Assembly: GCA_963725415.1 (NCBI GenBank)
Contig: CAVRZY010000307.1
Location: 1 to 15,208 of the forward strand
From: CAVRZY01 sp963725415
Lineage (GTDB): Bacteria; Acidobacteriota; Terriglobia; Bryobacterales; Bryobacteraceae
DNA length: 15,208 nt
Direction: 5' to 3'
Of this stretch, positions 1 to 8,137 are shown one piece after another. Each line of letters starts with the position of its first letter. Position 1 is the stretch's first letter. Below the pieces are notes generated by a model. That model did no database searches. It was not told where the DNA came from and was given only the letters and a program-made list of their open reading frames with translations. The position numbers and the translations under genes are program-made.

Positions 1-1063
<1,063 letters not shown>

Positions 1064-1064
1064 G

Positions 1065-1069
1065 CCTCC
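1065..1069 (-). promoter_or_regulatory. Unusually close ribosome binding site of hutU
   Basis: On the minus strand a perfect GGAGG precedes the hutU ATG with only one base between them, far closer than the usual 5-9. The homology-supported N-terminus leaves little doubt about the start. Either initiation is weak, or this GGAGG is not the working site. Confidence 0.4.
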
Positions 1070-1192
1070 ACTCTATCAAGATCATCGACGGCCACATTCC
1101 TCTCACGCTTTTCTGCCCGCGAACGGCTCCAAAGCGTCAACTCGATGCCTCTGGCTTGTGCTGGCCCGCTAAAGTATGCTCCCGCCGTCTTG

Positions 1193-1201
1193 TACGATAA
1201 T
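1193..1201 (+). promoter_or_regulatory. Possible -10 element for the parvulin gene
   Basis: TACGATAAT contains a GATAAT hexamer, one mismatch from the sigma-70 -10 consensus, ending 9 bases before the ATG at 1211. No good -35 is visible 16-18 bases upstream, and no Shine-Dalgarno lies between this element and the ATG. If used, transcription would start almost at the start codon, giving a leaderless or near-leaderless message. This is inference from a short motif. Confidence 0.3.
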
Positions 1202-1210
1202 GGGCTTGCT

Positions 1211-2239
1211 ATGCGTTGCCGCAGCTTGCTCTGGTTGGTGCCTTTCGCCTTTCTGCTGTCGAGTGGATGCAAGACCTCCCCTCCCGCCAATGTAGCCGCC
1301 TCGGTCAACGACCGCGCCATCTCCTTCGATGACCTCGAGAAAGCCTTCCGTATGCAGTTCTCCCTGCCGGGTGATCGCGCCGGCGACGAGCAGACCCTGG
1401 TCCAGAAACTGTACCTGTTGCGCAGCCTGATCGACGAAGAAATCATGCTCCAGCGCGCCGAGAAGATGGGGCTGATGGCCGTCGATACCGAGGTGGATGC
1501 GGCCTTCGACGAGTGGAAGCTGCGCTACGGCGCCGATGATCCGCAGAAAGAATTGGAAGCCGGCGGCATGAAGGTCGCCGACGTGAAGGCTGAGTTGCGG
1601 CGCGAACTCACCGTCAAGAAGTTGCTCAACAAGGAGATCACTTCCCAGATCGCCGTCACCGACAAGGAGATCGCCGATTTCTACAGCGCCAACAAGGCGG
1701 AGTTCAACTGGCAGGAGGCGCGCATCCATCTACGGCGCATCAAGGTCACGCCCACGCCGGATCCCGTTGTGCGCAACCTGCGCGGCAGCAAGGCCCAGAG
1801 CGAAGCCCAGGCCAAAACCAAGATCCAGATGATTGAAGCTCTGCTCAAGCAGGGCAGGGACTTCGCCCTGGTGGCGCAGAACTATTCCGAGGACCCCGAG
1901 TCGGCCCTCAACGGAGGCGACTTGGGCTTCATCCCCGAATCCGCCCTGGATTCCGCCAACCCGGTGTTGCGCAAGCTGGTGCAGGGCTTACGCCCCGGTC
2001 AGATCTCTCGCCCCGTGCGCACCTCGGAAGGTTATTGGATCCTGGAAGTGCTCGCCAAAGAGCCTAAAGGCCAGCGGCCTCTCGCCGACCCGCGCGTGCA
2101 GCAGACCATCCGCGAGACCTTGCTCAACCGCAAAGACCAGCTCCTCAAGGCCGCCTACTACGACATGGCCCGCAATGGGGCCCGCGTGGTCAACTACCTG
2201 GCCCAGACCGTCGCGGACAAGAAGGGCAAACTCAAGTAG
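1211..2239 (+). CDS. Exported SurA/PrsA-like parvulin peptidyl-prolyl isomerase, probable lipoprotein
   Basis: The predicted 342-residue protein is a periplasmic folding factor that would catalyse cis-trans isomerisation of prolyl bonds in exported or outer-membrane proteins. It begins MRCRSLLWLVPFAFLLSSGC, a signal peptide ending in a lipobox-like SSGC. The serine at -3 is less usual than leucine, but the cysteine at residue 20 would be the lipid attachment site. Residues about 28-165 form a helical SurA N-terminal-like chaperone region (VNDRAISFDDLEKAF, then LIDEEIMLQRAEKMG). Residues about 170-282 are the parvulin domain, with IHLRRIKV, FALVAQNYSEDPESALNGGDLGFIP and a closing SEGYWILEVL. 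The start at 1211 was chosen because it opens the signal peptide; the frame is open far upstream only because it lies antisense to hutU. It has no visible Shine-Dalgarno. It converges on the leftward membrane gene with 12 bases between stops. The parvulin family call is firm, the specific client unknown. Confidence 0.9.
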   Translation: MRCRSLLWLVPFAFLLSSGCKTSPPANVAASVNDRAISFDDLEKAFRMQFSLPGDRAGDEQTLVQKLYLLRSLIDEEIMLQRAEKMGLMAVDTEVDAAFDEWKLRYGADDPQKELEAGGMKVADVKAELRRELTVKKLLNKEITSQIAVTDKEIADFYSANKAEFNWQEARIHLRRIKVTPTPDPVVRNLRGSKAQSEAQAKTKIQMIEALLKQGRDFALVAQNYSEDPESALNGGDLGFIPESALDSANPVLRKLVQGLRPGQISRPVRTSEGYWILEVLAKEPKGQRPLADPRVQQTIRETLLNRKDQLLKAAYYDMARNGARVVNYLAQTVADKKGKLK

Positions 2240-2251
2240 GGCCGGCCCCGT

Positions 2252-3076
2252 TTACCGCGCGCCGTTCGCCCCGCCATTCACCAGGCTTGGCTTGCGGGTA
2301 CGCCGAGCTTCGGGCAGGTCCGCCGGCGCGGCCTTGTGGATCTGTTCGAAGTATTGTTCCACGTAACGCTGGTAGGCCAGCGGAATCTCATCCCGATGAA
2401 TCTCGCCGCCCGCCTCCCCGTGTATGGCCTCCTGCTGGGAATAGGCGGTCCGCAGCTTCTGTTGCTTGGCCGCGGGCACCTCGACCATCACTTCGCCGGT
2501 CAGATTCTGCGAGCGCTTGCCGAAGATCTCGCTGATCTTGCCCATGGCGGCAAGCTGCTCGGCCTCCCGAAGCTCCTTGCTGCCATCTTCCTTCCCAATG
2601 CCGCTGCGCCCTTCCTTGGCGGCCTGAAGGTCGGATTCCTTTTCCCCGCGTCTGCCGGCCCCGTCGGAGGCTTTCTGCATGCCCTCGCTTTGCTCGTCGG
2701 CCTGCGCGGCCCCGCTGGAGAGTCCGTCGGAAAGTTGCCGGCCCGGTCCTGGCGAACCTTTCTGGCCTGGACTCTGCCGCCCCTGCCCCAGGTCCTGCCG
2801 CCCCTGAGAGGCCGAGGCCATCTGCTGCGAATCGCCGCCCTTCGGCTGGATCTTCAGGCGCGAAAGCAGGTTCGCCATGGCGTCGCGAAACTTGTCCAGC
2901 AGGCTGTTGCTTTCCTTCGGAGAGTTGGAAGCGTGCTTGGAGGCCGCGCCCGAGGGTTCCCCTTCCGGCGACTCGCTGTCGTCGGAAGTCAGCCGCTCTC
3001 CAGCCCCGTCCTCCTCGTTCCCATCCGGGGACCCGCTGTTCGTCTGCCGGACCTTGACTTCCAGCGGCCGGGGCAT
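2252..3076 (-). CDS. C-terminal segment of the frameshifted membrane protein
   Basis: This 274-codon frame has no membrane helix. It opens with MPRPLEVKVRQTNSGSPDGN, continues into an acidic and then Q/G/S/P-rich low-complexity linker (RQDLGQGRQSPGQKGSPGPG), and ends with an ordered-looking tail: AAMGKISEIFGKRSQNLTGE, VMVEVPAAKQQKLRTAYSQQ, EIHRDEIPLAYQRYVEQYFE. The tail looks conserved and is probably the functional end of the full protein. The in-frame sequence upstream of the ATG (DGVSSTTLERTAAGEARGEM) joins naturally to the middle segment, so 3076 is unlikely to be a true start. The TAA at 2252-2254 is 12 bases from the converging parvulin stop. Confidence 0.6.
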   Translation of the reverse strand: MPRPLEVKVRQTNSGSPDGNEEDGAGERLTSDDSESPEGEPSGAASKHASNSPKESNSLLDKFRDAMANLLSRLKIQPKGGDSQQMASASQGRQDLGQGRQSPGQKGSPGPGRQLSDGLSSGAAQADEQSEGMQKASDGAGRRGEKESDLQAAKEGRSGIGKEDGSKELREAEQLAAMGKISEIFGKRSQNLTGEVMVEVPAAKQQKLRTAYSQQEAIHGEAGGEIHRDEIPLAYQRYVEQYFEQIHKAAPADLPEARRTRKPSLVNGGANGAR

Positions 3077-3480
3077 CTCTCCTCTAGCTTCCCCAGCGGC
3101 GGTGCGCTCGAGGGTCGTACTTGAGACCCCGTCCTGCCCGCTGGCGGCTCCTCGGCCGCCTCCTCCACACTCAAGCCGTACTGTCTCAGCAACTCGCGGA
3201 AACGCTGCCGCTCCGGCCTCTTCACTGCTGCCGCGTGCTGAGCCGGCGATCGAAACGCATCCAAAACGATGGCCGCCAGCGGCGGGCGCAGGTCCAGCGT
3301 GTGCGAAACCAGGTACCGCAGCCCAAACAGGCCCGAGGCCACTACCCCCAGCGCCGCCATCGTGTACAGCGAGCGCGGCGCCGCCAGCGGCACGGCCCGC
3401 CCCAGGTCCACCTTACGGCAAAGGCGCTCGGCGGCCTGCCAGTTGGGCCGCCCGCATCCCCTCGGAGACCTTCCGGCCAC
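2989..3480 (-). CDS. Middle segment of the frameshifted membrane protein (alternate frame)
   Basis: The useful part of this frame is about 3440 to 3140. It encodes RLCRKVDLGRAVPLAAPRSL, a third membrane helix YTMAALGVVASGLFGLRYLV, then LRPPLAAIVLDAF and a charged helix PERQRFRELLRQYGLSVEEA. This reads as normal protein, whereas the frame of the two outer segments gives low-complexity glycine/alanine text here. The 3480 ATG and the basic tail to 2989 (KLEERCPGRWKSRSGRRTAG) are out-of-frame artefacts rather than real ends, so the segment should not be treated as an independent gene. Confidence 0.45.
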   Translation of the reverse strand: MAGRSPRGCGRPNWQAAERLCRKVDLGRAVPLAAPRSLYTMAALGVVASGLFGLRYLVSHTLDLRPPLAAIVLDAFRSPAQHAAAVKRPERQRFRELLRQYGLSVEEAAEEPPAGRTGSQVRPSSAPPLGKLEERCPGRWKSRSGRRTAGPRMGTRRTGLESG

Positions 3481-3790
3481 TCGCCATGCGGTTGTAAAAG
3501 AACGCCGTCGATAGCGTGTCGTGCAGGCCCAGATTGCGGTCTACCCCTTGGGCGATCCGGTAAGCGGAAGGCAAACGCTTCCTGGTCCAATGAATACTCA
3601 GGACAAACGTCACCACACATAGCCCCGCCAACCAGCGCCAGTCCAGGATTTGGGTTCCCAGCAGCAGAAGCAGGATCACGCCCCCCATCCCGGCGCACAC
3701 CGCGTTCATGACTTGGGTGACAATCAGGTTCCCGACGTGCCGGCGCCGGGCACGCCGCACCACTTCGTCAAGACCGAGCGGTTGATCCAA
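3413..3790 (-). CDS. N-terminal segment of the frameshifted membrane protein
   Basis: This segment carries membrane helices at about residues 28-45 (MNAVCAGMGGVILLLLLG) and 53-67 (WLAGLCVVTFVLSI). They are followed by a cytoplasm-like stretch RLPSAYRIAQGVDRNLGLHD and LSTAFFYNRMA. After about AAQLA the frame degenerates into GRRAPLP and stops at 3413. The start is uncertain. A TTG at 3790 preceded by GGAG (3796-3799) at 5 bases gives an N-terminus LDQPLGLDEVVRRARRRHVG that looks genuine. An ATG farther out at 3937 is in frame but would translate the flanking palindromic repeat, so I reject it. Confidence 0.55.
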   Translation of the reverse strand: MDQPLGLDEVVRRARRRHVGNLIVTQVMNAVCAGMGGVILLLLLGTQILDWRWLAGLCVVTFVLSIHWTRKRLPSAYRIAQGVDRNLGLHDTLSTAFFYNRMASGRKVSEGMRAAQLAGRRAPLP

Positions 3791-3795
3791 AATGA

Positions 3796-3799
3796 CTCC
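3796..3799 (-). promoter_or_regulatory. Shine-Dalgarno supporting a TTG start of the membrane gene
   Basis: On the minus strand GGAG lies 5 bases before the in-frame TTG at 3790. It is the only start with a usable ribosome site between the palindromic repeat and the first membrane helix, and it gives a sensible N-terminus. No in-frame ATG exists in this interval. Confidence 0.4.
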
Positions 3800-3823
3800 A
3801 CATCCATTATGACTCGCCGCCCA

Positions 3824-3923
3824 GTTTCGCGCAAAGACGCCAAGCTTCCGCAAAAACGCAAACCAATCTTGCCTGCTGAATTCTTTGCGCGCTTTGCGAA
3901 ACCTTGGCGTCTTTGCGCGAAAC
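3824..3923. repeat. 100-base inverted repeat with perfect 21-base arms
   Basis: The left arm (3824-3844, containing CGCGCAAAGACGCCAAG) is the exact reverse complement of the right arm (3903-3923, containing CTTGGCGTCTTTGCGCG). Just inside the arms are further imperfectly paired copies of the GCAAA/TTTGC motif, so the element could fold into one long hairpin. Related GCAAAGACGCCAAG sequences are, as far as I know, common dispersed intergenic repeats in several bacterial groups; copy number in this genome cannot be judged from the window. It lies immediately upstream of the broken membrane gene, and read leftward it is open in that gene's frame, which could mislead start calling. Confidence 0.8.
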
Positions 3924-4077
3924 GTCTTATCTGCCATGGCCTGGCACAGTGCCGGCGGGGTAGGGTTCGCTGCTGGCAGGCGAAAATCTGGCGAAAGTGA
4001 AGGCAGGGACGGCTAGGGCTGGATGGGCGCATTCAGGAAAAAAAATGCACTTCCACTGCTCGAAGATAGACCGCTGA

Positions 4078-4086
4078 TGGTATACT
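4078..4086 (+). promoter_or_regulatory. Candidate extended -10 promoter of the receptor gene
   Basis: TGGTATACT fits the extended -10 pattern TGnTATAAT with a single mismatch. No good -35 is seen, which extended -10 promoters can tolerate. If active, transcription would begin near 4092 and leave an untranslated leader of about 270 bases before the ATG at 4361. Confidence 0.4.
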
Positions 4087-4091
4087 GATGC

Positions 4092-4360
4092 TGGCCGGAA
4101 GGCCAAAAAGGAAATTCTGGTGGAGTACCATCCGCAACCACTAGAAGCGTCCGGTGTGCACCCAAGGCCTGGGGTGCATCGATTTCGAGGCCAGCCATGA
4201 AGCTCATGAGGGCGCGGCGCCCTTCAGGTGAGCCGATGCGTTCACGAATCACCGTTGGGTCTCCTCTGTCCGGTTCCAGGCTGCATCTTTGTCTCGCCAG
4301 GGTCTGGCGGGCCAACCGTAGACAATGCAGGAATACAAAAGGATTTAAGAGGGTCTAGTC
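4092..4360 (+). promoter_or_regulatory. Possible structured 5' leader of the receptor gene
   Basis: Four perfect short hairpins follow the candidate promoter: 4092-4105 (TGGCC stem with a GGAA tetraloop of the stable GNRA class), 4157-4178 (TGCACCC paired with GGGTGCA across 8 bases), 4209-4223 (AGGGCG paired with CGCCCT) and 4295-4309 (CGCCA paired with TGGCG). I do not recognise a known riboswitch. Short GC-rich hairpins arise easily by chance in such DNA, so a regulatory role is a guess. Confidence 0.3.
4347..4353 (+). promoter_or_regulatory. Ribosome binding site of the receptor gene
   Basis: AAGAGGG lies 7 bases before the ATG at 4361, a good Shine-Dalgarno at normal spacing. It confirms the start that opens the signal peptide. 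Confidence 0.65.
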
Positions 4361-7300
4361 ATGAAGTCTATTCGAATGGTTGTTTCTCTCTTGTTTCTGT
4401 TGGTGGCCATGCTGCCAACAGCCAATGCCCAGAGCGTCACCGGCCAGGTATCGGGACGGGTTACCGACCCGACTGGCGCCCTCATCGTCGGCGCCAAAGT
4501 TCAGTTAACCCACGATCTTTCGAAGCAGGTTCGTGATTTCACGACCGAGACTAGTGGAGCCTTCATCTTCACGGGCCTTGTGCCGGGAAGCTACAGTATT
4601 CACGTCGCACAGCCCGGCTTCAAAGCCTATGACCAGAGGGCGATCGTCGTCGCCGCGCAGGAGAGGGTGGATCTGCATGAGATCCGGTTGGAGGTCGGCG
4701 ACGTCACCACCTCGGTCGAGGTCAGCGCCTCTACAGTGCACGTCGCCACCGACAGTTCCGACCGCTCGATCGCCATCAACCTCCATCAGATCGACGACAC
4801 CCCGACCCGCGGCCGCAATCCGCTCAACGTCATCATGACGCTGCCCGGCGTGCAGACCGTGGCGTCGAACGACTACCGCGGCTGGAACGGCGGCGGTATC
4901 CCGGGCGTCAACGGCGGACAGCAGGGCCAGATCATCCTCAACGTGGACGGCGCTGCCAGCCAGGACTCGGGCAACCTGAACCCCGGGTACATCTCTCCCA
5001 GCATGGACTCCGTCGGCGAGGTCAAGCTGCTGACCTCCAACTACACCGCCGAGTATGGCGGGCGCACCGCCGGCCAGTTGACCCTGACCACCAAGAACGG
5101 CATGCCCCAGTTCCACGGCACCGCCTACTGGTACTACCGCCACGAATCGTTCAACGCCAACACCTTCTTCAACAACAAGACCAGAGTGCTGAGGCCGCGC
5201 TACCGCTACCAGAATCCCGGGGGCACCATCAGCGGCCCGCTGATCATCCCGGGCACGCGGTTCAACAAGGCCCGGCAGAAGCTGTTCTTCTTCTTCTCCT
5301 ACGACCTGCTGAGAAACAACACCATCGGCTTCAACACCTACACCATGCCCTCGGCGCTGGAGCGGGCGGGCGATTTCTCCAAGACCGTGACCACCACTGG
5401 CGTGCAGGTGCCGGTTTACGATCCCCTCACGCAGGCGGTCTTCCCGGGCAATATCATCCCCGCCAACCGCATCAGCCCGCAGGGACAGGCCATGCTGAAC
5501 CTGTTCCCCTTGCCCGATCCGCTGGGCTTGGCGTTGGACCCGACGGGCAACCGCGGGTACAACTTCCGCTACCCGGTGCAGCAGTTGAGACCGCTGGACG
5601 ACAAGATCCTCCGCCTGGACTACAACCCCTCGCCCAAGGTGATGACTTACGCCCGCCTGTTGCAGGACTACCAGGCGCAGAACGGTTACCAGACCACGGT
5701 GGGACCTCAGGGCGGCGCCTGGGGGCAGTTCCCCACCAGCTATCACGTGCAGGCGGTGGGCGCCATCGGAACCATCGTCTACACCTTCAGCCCGACCTTG
5801 ATCAACGAATTGAGTTGGGGCATCAACCGCGGCAAGCAGGGCGTTGATCCGCTGGACGACACCAGCAGCAACAAGAACAACGGCGGCGCCAGGACCTACC
5901 AGGACAGCCTGCTGCCGCTGAAGGATTCGGCCGGCAAAGCGCTGACCCTGCCGCGCATCAACCAAGCCAGCAACGTCCTAAACCTGCTGCCGCAGGTGAA
6001 TTTCGGGTTCCCCTCGGGTTTCGGCGCGCAGTCTTCCGGCCAGGGCATCTCGGGCACGCCGAACTTCGCCAACGACCCCCGCTGGCCCTTTGGCGGAACC
6101 GACCAGTTGCAGACCCTCCAGGATAAGGTTACCTGGCTCACCGGTCCGCACACCCTTAAGATCGGCTTCTACTACGAGCGCATGGCGCGCAACGTGAGCG
6201 TGTACTCGGTGTACAACGCCGCCGGAACCTACTACTTCGGCTCCGACCGCTCCAGTTCGCTGGACACCGGGTACCCTTACTCCAACGCGCTGCTGGGCAG
6301 CATGTTCGCCTACGGCGACGACAACACGAAACTGGTTAATCACGCGCACTACACGCAGGTCGAGTGGTACGTGCAGGACACCTGGAGGGCCGCTCGCCGG
6401 CTGACGTTCGACTACGGCCTGCGCTTCTACCGTGTGGGCGACCTGAACTCGGCGCGCAACCACCTGGGCCTGTTCGACACTTCCGCGTACGATCCCAACA
6501 AGGCCGGCCAGTTGCTCTACCCGGCCTGCTCCACCCCGGTAAGCACCACCACCTGCCCGACGGCCAATAAGATCGCGATCAATCCCAAGACCGGCGCGAC
6601 CTTCCCTTACGTCCGGCAGGGCACGTTCGATACCTCCTCCTACAGCACCACCCCGTTCACCGGGATCAAGTACTACGACACCCACTTCTTTAACGTCGCC
6701 CCGATTCAACTCGGACCGCGCGTGGGCTTCGCGTGGGACGTGTTCGGCGATGGCAAGACTGCCATGCGCGGCGGCTTCGGCATCACGGTGGGCCGCAACT
6801 GGGATGTGGACCACATCGGAGCCAAGGGCGCGGGGCAGGGCCCGTTGATGGTGCCGCCTTACTTCCTGGCCCCCACCATCCTCTACACCACTTTCGAGAA
6901 CCTGGCGAGTTCCCAGGCGTACTACACGCCGCAGAACCTGATCGGCGGCGATCCCAACGAGAAGCCGCAAAGGACCTACAACTGGAGCTTCGGCATCCAG
7001 CGGGAACTGCCCTTCGGTATGATCGCCGACATTTCGTATGTGGGCAACGCGCTGAAGAACGGCTACGGCCAGATGTACGACAGCAACGCGGTGGCGCCGC
7101 TGACCACCTGGAAGCCCTCGGGATGCGCCACCCCGATCGTGGTCGGCGGCATTTCGTCCGGCTGCCCGCAGTCGCAGTTCGTCGACCCGACCACCAACCC
7201 GACCAACCCCGGCTACTACTCCACCAACCTGATCCGGAACCTGGTCGGCTACAAGAGCATCGGCAACATCGTCGACTATACCCAGTCCTACACCAACAAC

Positions 7301-8074
7301 TACAATTCGCTGCAGGCGCAGTTGAACCGGCGCAGGGGTAAGATCCAGTGGAACCTGAACTACACCTGGTCCCGAACCATCGTCTACAACGGCCAGGGCA
7401 ACGGGAATTTCTATCAGTTTGTCAACGCGAACCTGATGAAGAACGTGGCTAACCGCCGGCACGCCATCAACTTCAACATGGGCTACGATTTCCCGACGGT
7501 CAGCCAGCACTTCAGCAACGATTTCGGGAAATCGTTTTCCAAGGTCGTGATGGACGGCTGGCACCTCAACGGCAACGGCGCCATCTACGCCGGCTCGCCG
7601 TACACCGTGAGCTGCGGCGCGACGGGCCAGCCCTCGCAGTTCTGGACCGGCACGCCGACCGCTTACCTGCCGTTCCGCTGCCAGATGGGCAGCGACATTT
7701 TCCTGCCCAGCGGCACGCTGCCTTCGGCCACGGAAGATCCGCGGTTGCAGATTCCGCTGAACAAGGCCAACTTCGTGCTGCCGGGAGCCACCTCTCTCGG
7801 CATCGGCAACACGCCGATGACCCTGTTCTACGGTGTGTGGATGTGGAACCTGGACTTCTCCCTGGCCAAGATGACCAGGATCGCGGAAGGGAAGACCCTG
7901 GAACTCCGCATCGAGACGTTCAACACTTTGAACCACTTCAACCCGAGCAACCCGAACACCTCGCTGACCTGGAACTTCACCAGTGGGGCGCAGACCAACG
8001 CCGCCTTTGGCACCATTCAGGGCGCGCAGGTTGATCCTCGCCGCGTGGTGCTTTCGGCAAGAATCCGTTTCTAG
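4361..8074 (+). CDS. Oar-like TonB-dependent outer-membrane receptor with carboxypeptidase-regulatory-like domain
   Basis: The 1237-residue protein is a predicted outer-membrane transporter driven by TonB/ExbBD, of the large Oar-like type abundant in Acidobacteriota. It starts with a Sec signal peptide (MKSIRMVVSLLFLLVAM, likely cleaved after PTANA at residue 23). Residues about 25-115 form a beta-sandwich regulatory-like domain (VTGQVSGRVTDPTGALIVGA, GAFIFTGLVPGSYSIHVAQP). A plug region follows at about 140-245 (TPTRGRNPLNVIMTLPGVQ, later YTAEYGGRTAGQLTLTTKNG). The family signature GGTISGPLIIPG with KLFFFFSYDLLRN is near 285-320. The remainder is barrel strands rich in Y, W, N and G, ending RRVVLSARIRF with a terminal phenylalanine. 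No classical TonB box was recognised after the signal peptide. Length fits the family. It is followed by two GH106 hydrolases on the same strand, suggesting a glycan or oligosaccharide substrate; the actual ligand is inferred. Confidence 0.93.
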   Translation: MKSIRMVVSLLFLLVAMLPTANAQSVTGQVSGRVTDPTGALIVGAKVQLTHDLSKQVRDFTTETSGAFIFTGLVPGSYSIHVAQPGFKAYDQRAIVVAAQERVDLHEIRLEVGDVTTSVEVSASTVHVATDSSDRSIAINLHQIDDTPTRGRNPLNVIMTLPGVQTVASNDYRGWNGGGIPGVNGGQQGQIILNVDGAASQDSGNLNPGYISPSMDSVGEVKLLTSNYTAEYGGRTAGQLTLTTKNGMPQFHGTAYWYYRHESFNANTFFNNKTRVLRPRYRYQNPGGTISGPLIIPGTRFNKARQKLFFFFSYDLLRNNTIGFNTYTMPSALERAGDFSKTVTTTGVQVPVYDPLTQAVFPGNIIPANRISPQGQAMLNLFPLPDPLGLALDPTGNRGYNFRYPVQQLRPLDDKILRLDYNPSPKVMTYARLLQDYQAQNGYQTTVGPQGGAWGQFPTSYHVQAVGAIGTIVYTFSPTLINELSWGINRGKQGVDPLDDTSSNKNNGGARTYQDSLLPLKDSAGKALTLPRINQASNVLNLLPQVNFGFPSGFGAQSSGQGISGTPNFANDPRWPFGGTDQLQTLQDKVTWLTGPHTLKIGFYYERMARNVSVYSVYNAAGTYYFGSDRSSSLDTGYPYSNALLGSMFAYGDDNTKLVNHAHYTQVEWYVQDTWRAARRLTFDYGLRFYRVGDLNSARNHLGLFDTSAYDPNKAGQLLYPACSTPVSTTTCPTANKIAINPKTGATFPYVRQGTFDTSSYSTTPFTGIKYYDTHFFNVAPIQLGPRVGFAWDVFGDGKTAMRGGFGITVGRNWDVDHIGAKGAGQGPLMVPPYFLAPTILYTTFENLASSQAYYTPQNLIGGDPNEKPQRTYNWSFGIQRELPFGMIADISYVGNALKNGYGQMYDSNAVAPLTTWKPSGCATPIVVGGISSGCPQSQFVDPTTNPTNPGYYSTNLIRNLVGYKSIGNIVDYTQSYTNNYNSLQAQLNRRRGKIQWNLNYTWSRTIVYNGQGNGNFYQFVNANLMKNVANRRHAINFNMGYDFPTVSQHFSNDFGKSFSKVVMDGWHLNGNGAIYAGSPYTVSCGATGQPSQFWTGTPTAYLPFRCQMGSDIFLPSGTLPSATEDPRLQIPLNKANFVLPGATSLGIGNTPMTLFYGVWMWNLDFSLAKMTRIAEGKTLELRIETFNTLNHFNPSNPNTSLTWNFTSGAQTNAAFGTIQGAQVDPRRVVLSARIRF

Positions 8075-8099
8075 AGAATCGACCGTCAGAACCACTTTC

Positions 8100-8137
8100 T
8101 GGGGCAGACAGGCCTGCCTGGGGTAGACAGGCCTGCC
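8100..8137 (+). repeat. Two tandem copies of a 19-base repeat
   Basis: TGGGGCAGACAGGCCTGCC (8100-8118) is followed directly by the same unit with one change, C to T at its sixth base (8119-8137). Each unit contains the palindrome CAGGCCTG. GC-rich units of this general look (GGGGCAG...CTGCCCC) occur between genes in related acidobacteria, to my recollection, so this may be a dispersed repeat family. Confidence 0.8.

Larger units (their letters stand above)
2252..3790 (-). pseudogene. Membrane protein gene broken by two compensating frameshifts
   Basis: Reading leftward, three overlapping open frames together give one sensible protein of about 512 residues. The first segment (to 3413) has two membrane helices. 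It must shift +1 near 3440, where an extra G in CTGGCAG would restore Q-L-Q-A-A-E, to continue into RLCRKVDLGRAVPL and a third helix. It must shift back near 3130-3150, after VEEAAEEP, to reach the long hydrophilic C-terminal part. The outer segments are in the same frame, so the indels compensate, but in that frame the middle hits a stop at 3413. The layout is N-terminal helices, a Q/G/S/P-rich linker, then a conserved-looking tail. It resembles the poorly characterised large membrane proteins (DUF4175-like) often found in MoxR/DUF58 gene clusters, but I cannot confirm this and no such neighbour is in the window. True mutation and assembly error are both possible. Confidence 0.7.
3938..4360 (+). 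other. Gene-free stretch before the receptor gene
   Basis: No convincing gene is present. A leftward frame of 100 codons (4013-4315) exists, but its composition is unlike a protein and nothing is recognisable in it. The stretch contains a run of eight A bases near 4038-4045, a candidate extended -10 promoter near 4081, and at least four short hairpins between there and the receptor start. The first 75 bases show nothing I can name. Confidence 0.6.

Noticed and set aside
2239..2248. GGGCCGGCCC palindrome between the two converging genes as a terminator
   Set aside because: It has no loop if fully paired, only a weak stem otherwise, and no T tract on either strand.
2336..3124. 262-codon plus-strand frame opposite the frameshifted membrane gene
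   Set aside because: Leucine-rich shadow without recognisable motifs. The minus-strand C-terminal segment has convincing protein character and this one does not.
4013..4315. 100-codon minus-strand frame in the gap before the receptor
   Set aside because: No recognisable domain, serine and phenylalanine runs encoded by the A-rich tract, and no clear ribosome site. More likely chance in a leader region.
3700..4360. Insertion sequence or transposon remnant around the palindromic repeat
   Set aside because: No transposase fragment, no recognisable IS ends and no visible target-site duplication. The inverted repeat alone does not establish a mobile element.
4505..5965. 486-codon minus-strand frame across the receptor's N-terminal half
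   Set aside because: Shadow of the receptor gene, with no recognisable domain, and biased V/G/R/A composition.
5978..8095. 705-codon open frame on the minus strand across the receptor gene
   Set aside because: It is antisense to a clearly recognisable receptor with signal peptide and family motifs. Its valine/glycine/arginine-rich composition is the usual shadow of GC-rich codon bias.
8100..8137. CRISPR-like array
   Set aside because: Only two directly abutting 19-base units with no spacer and no cas gene nearby.
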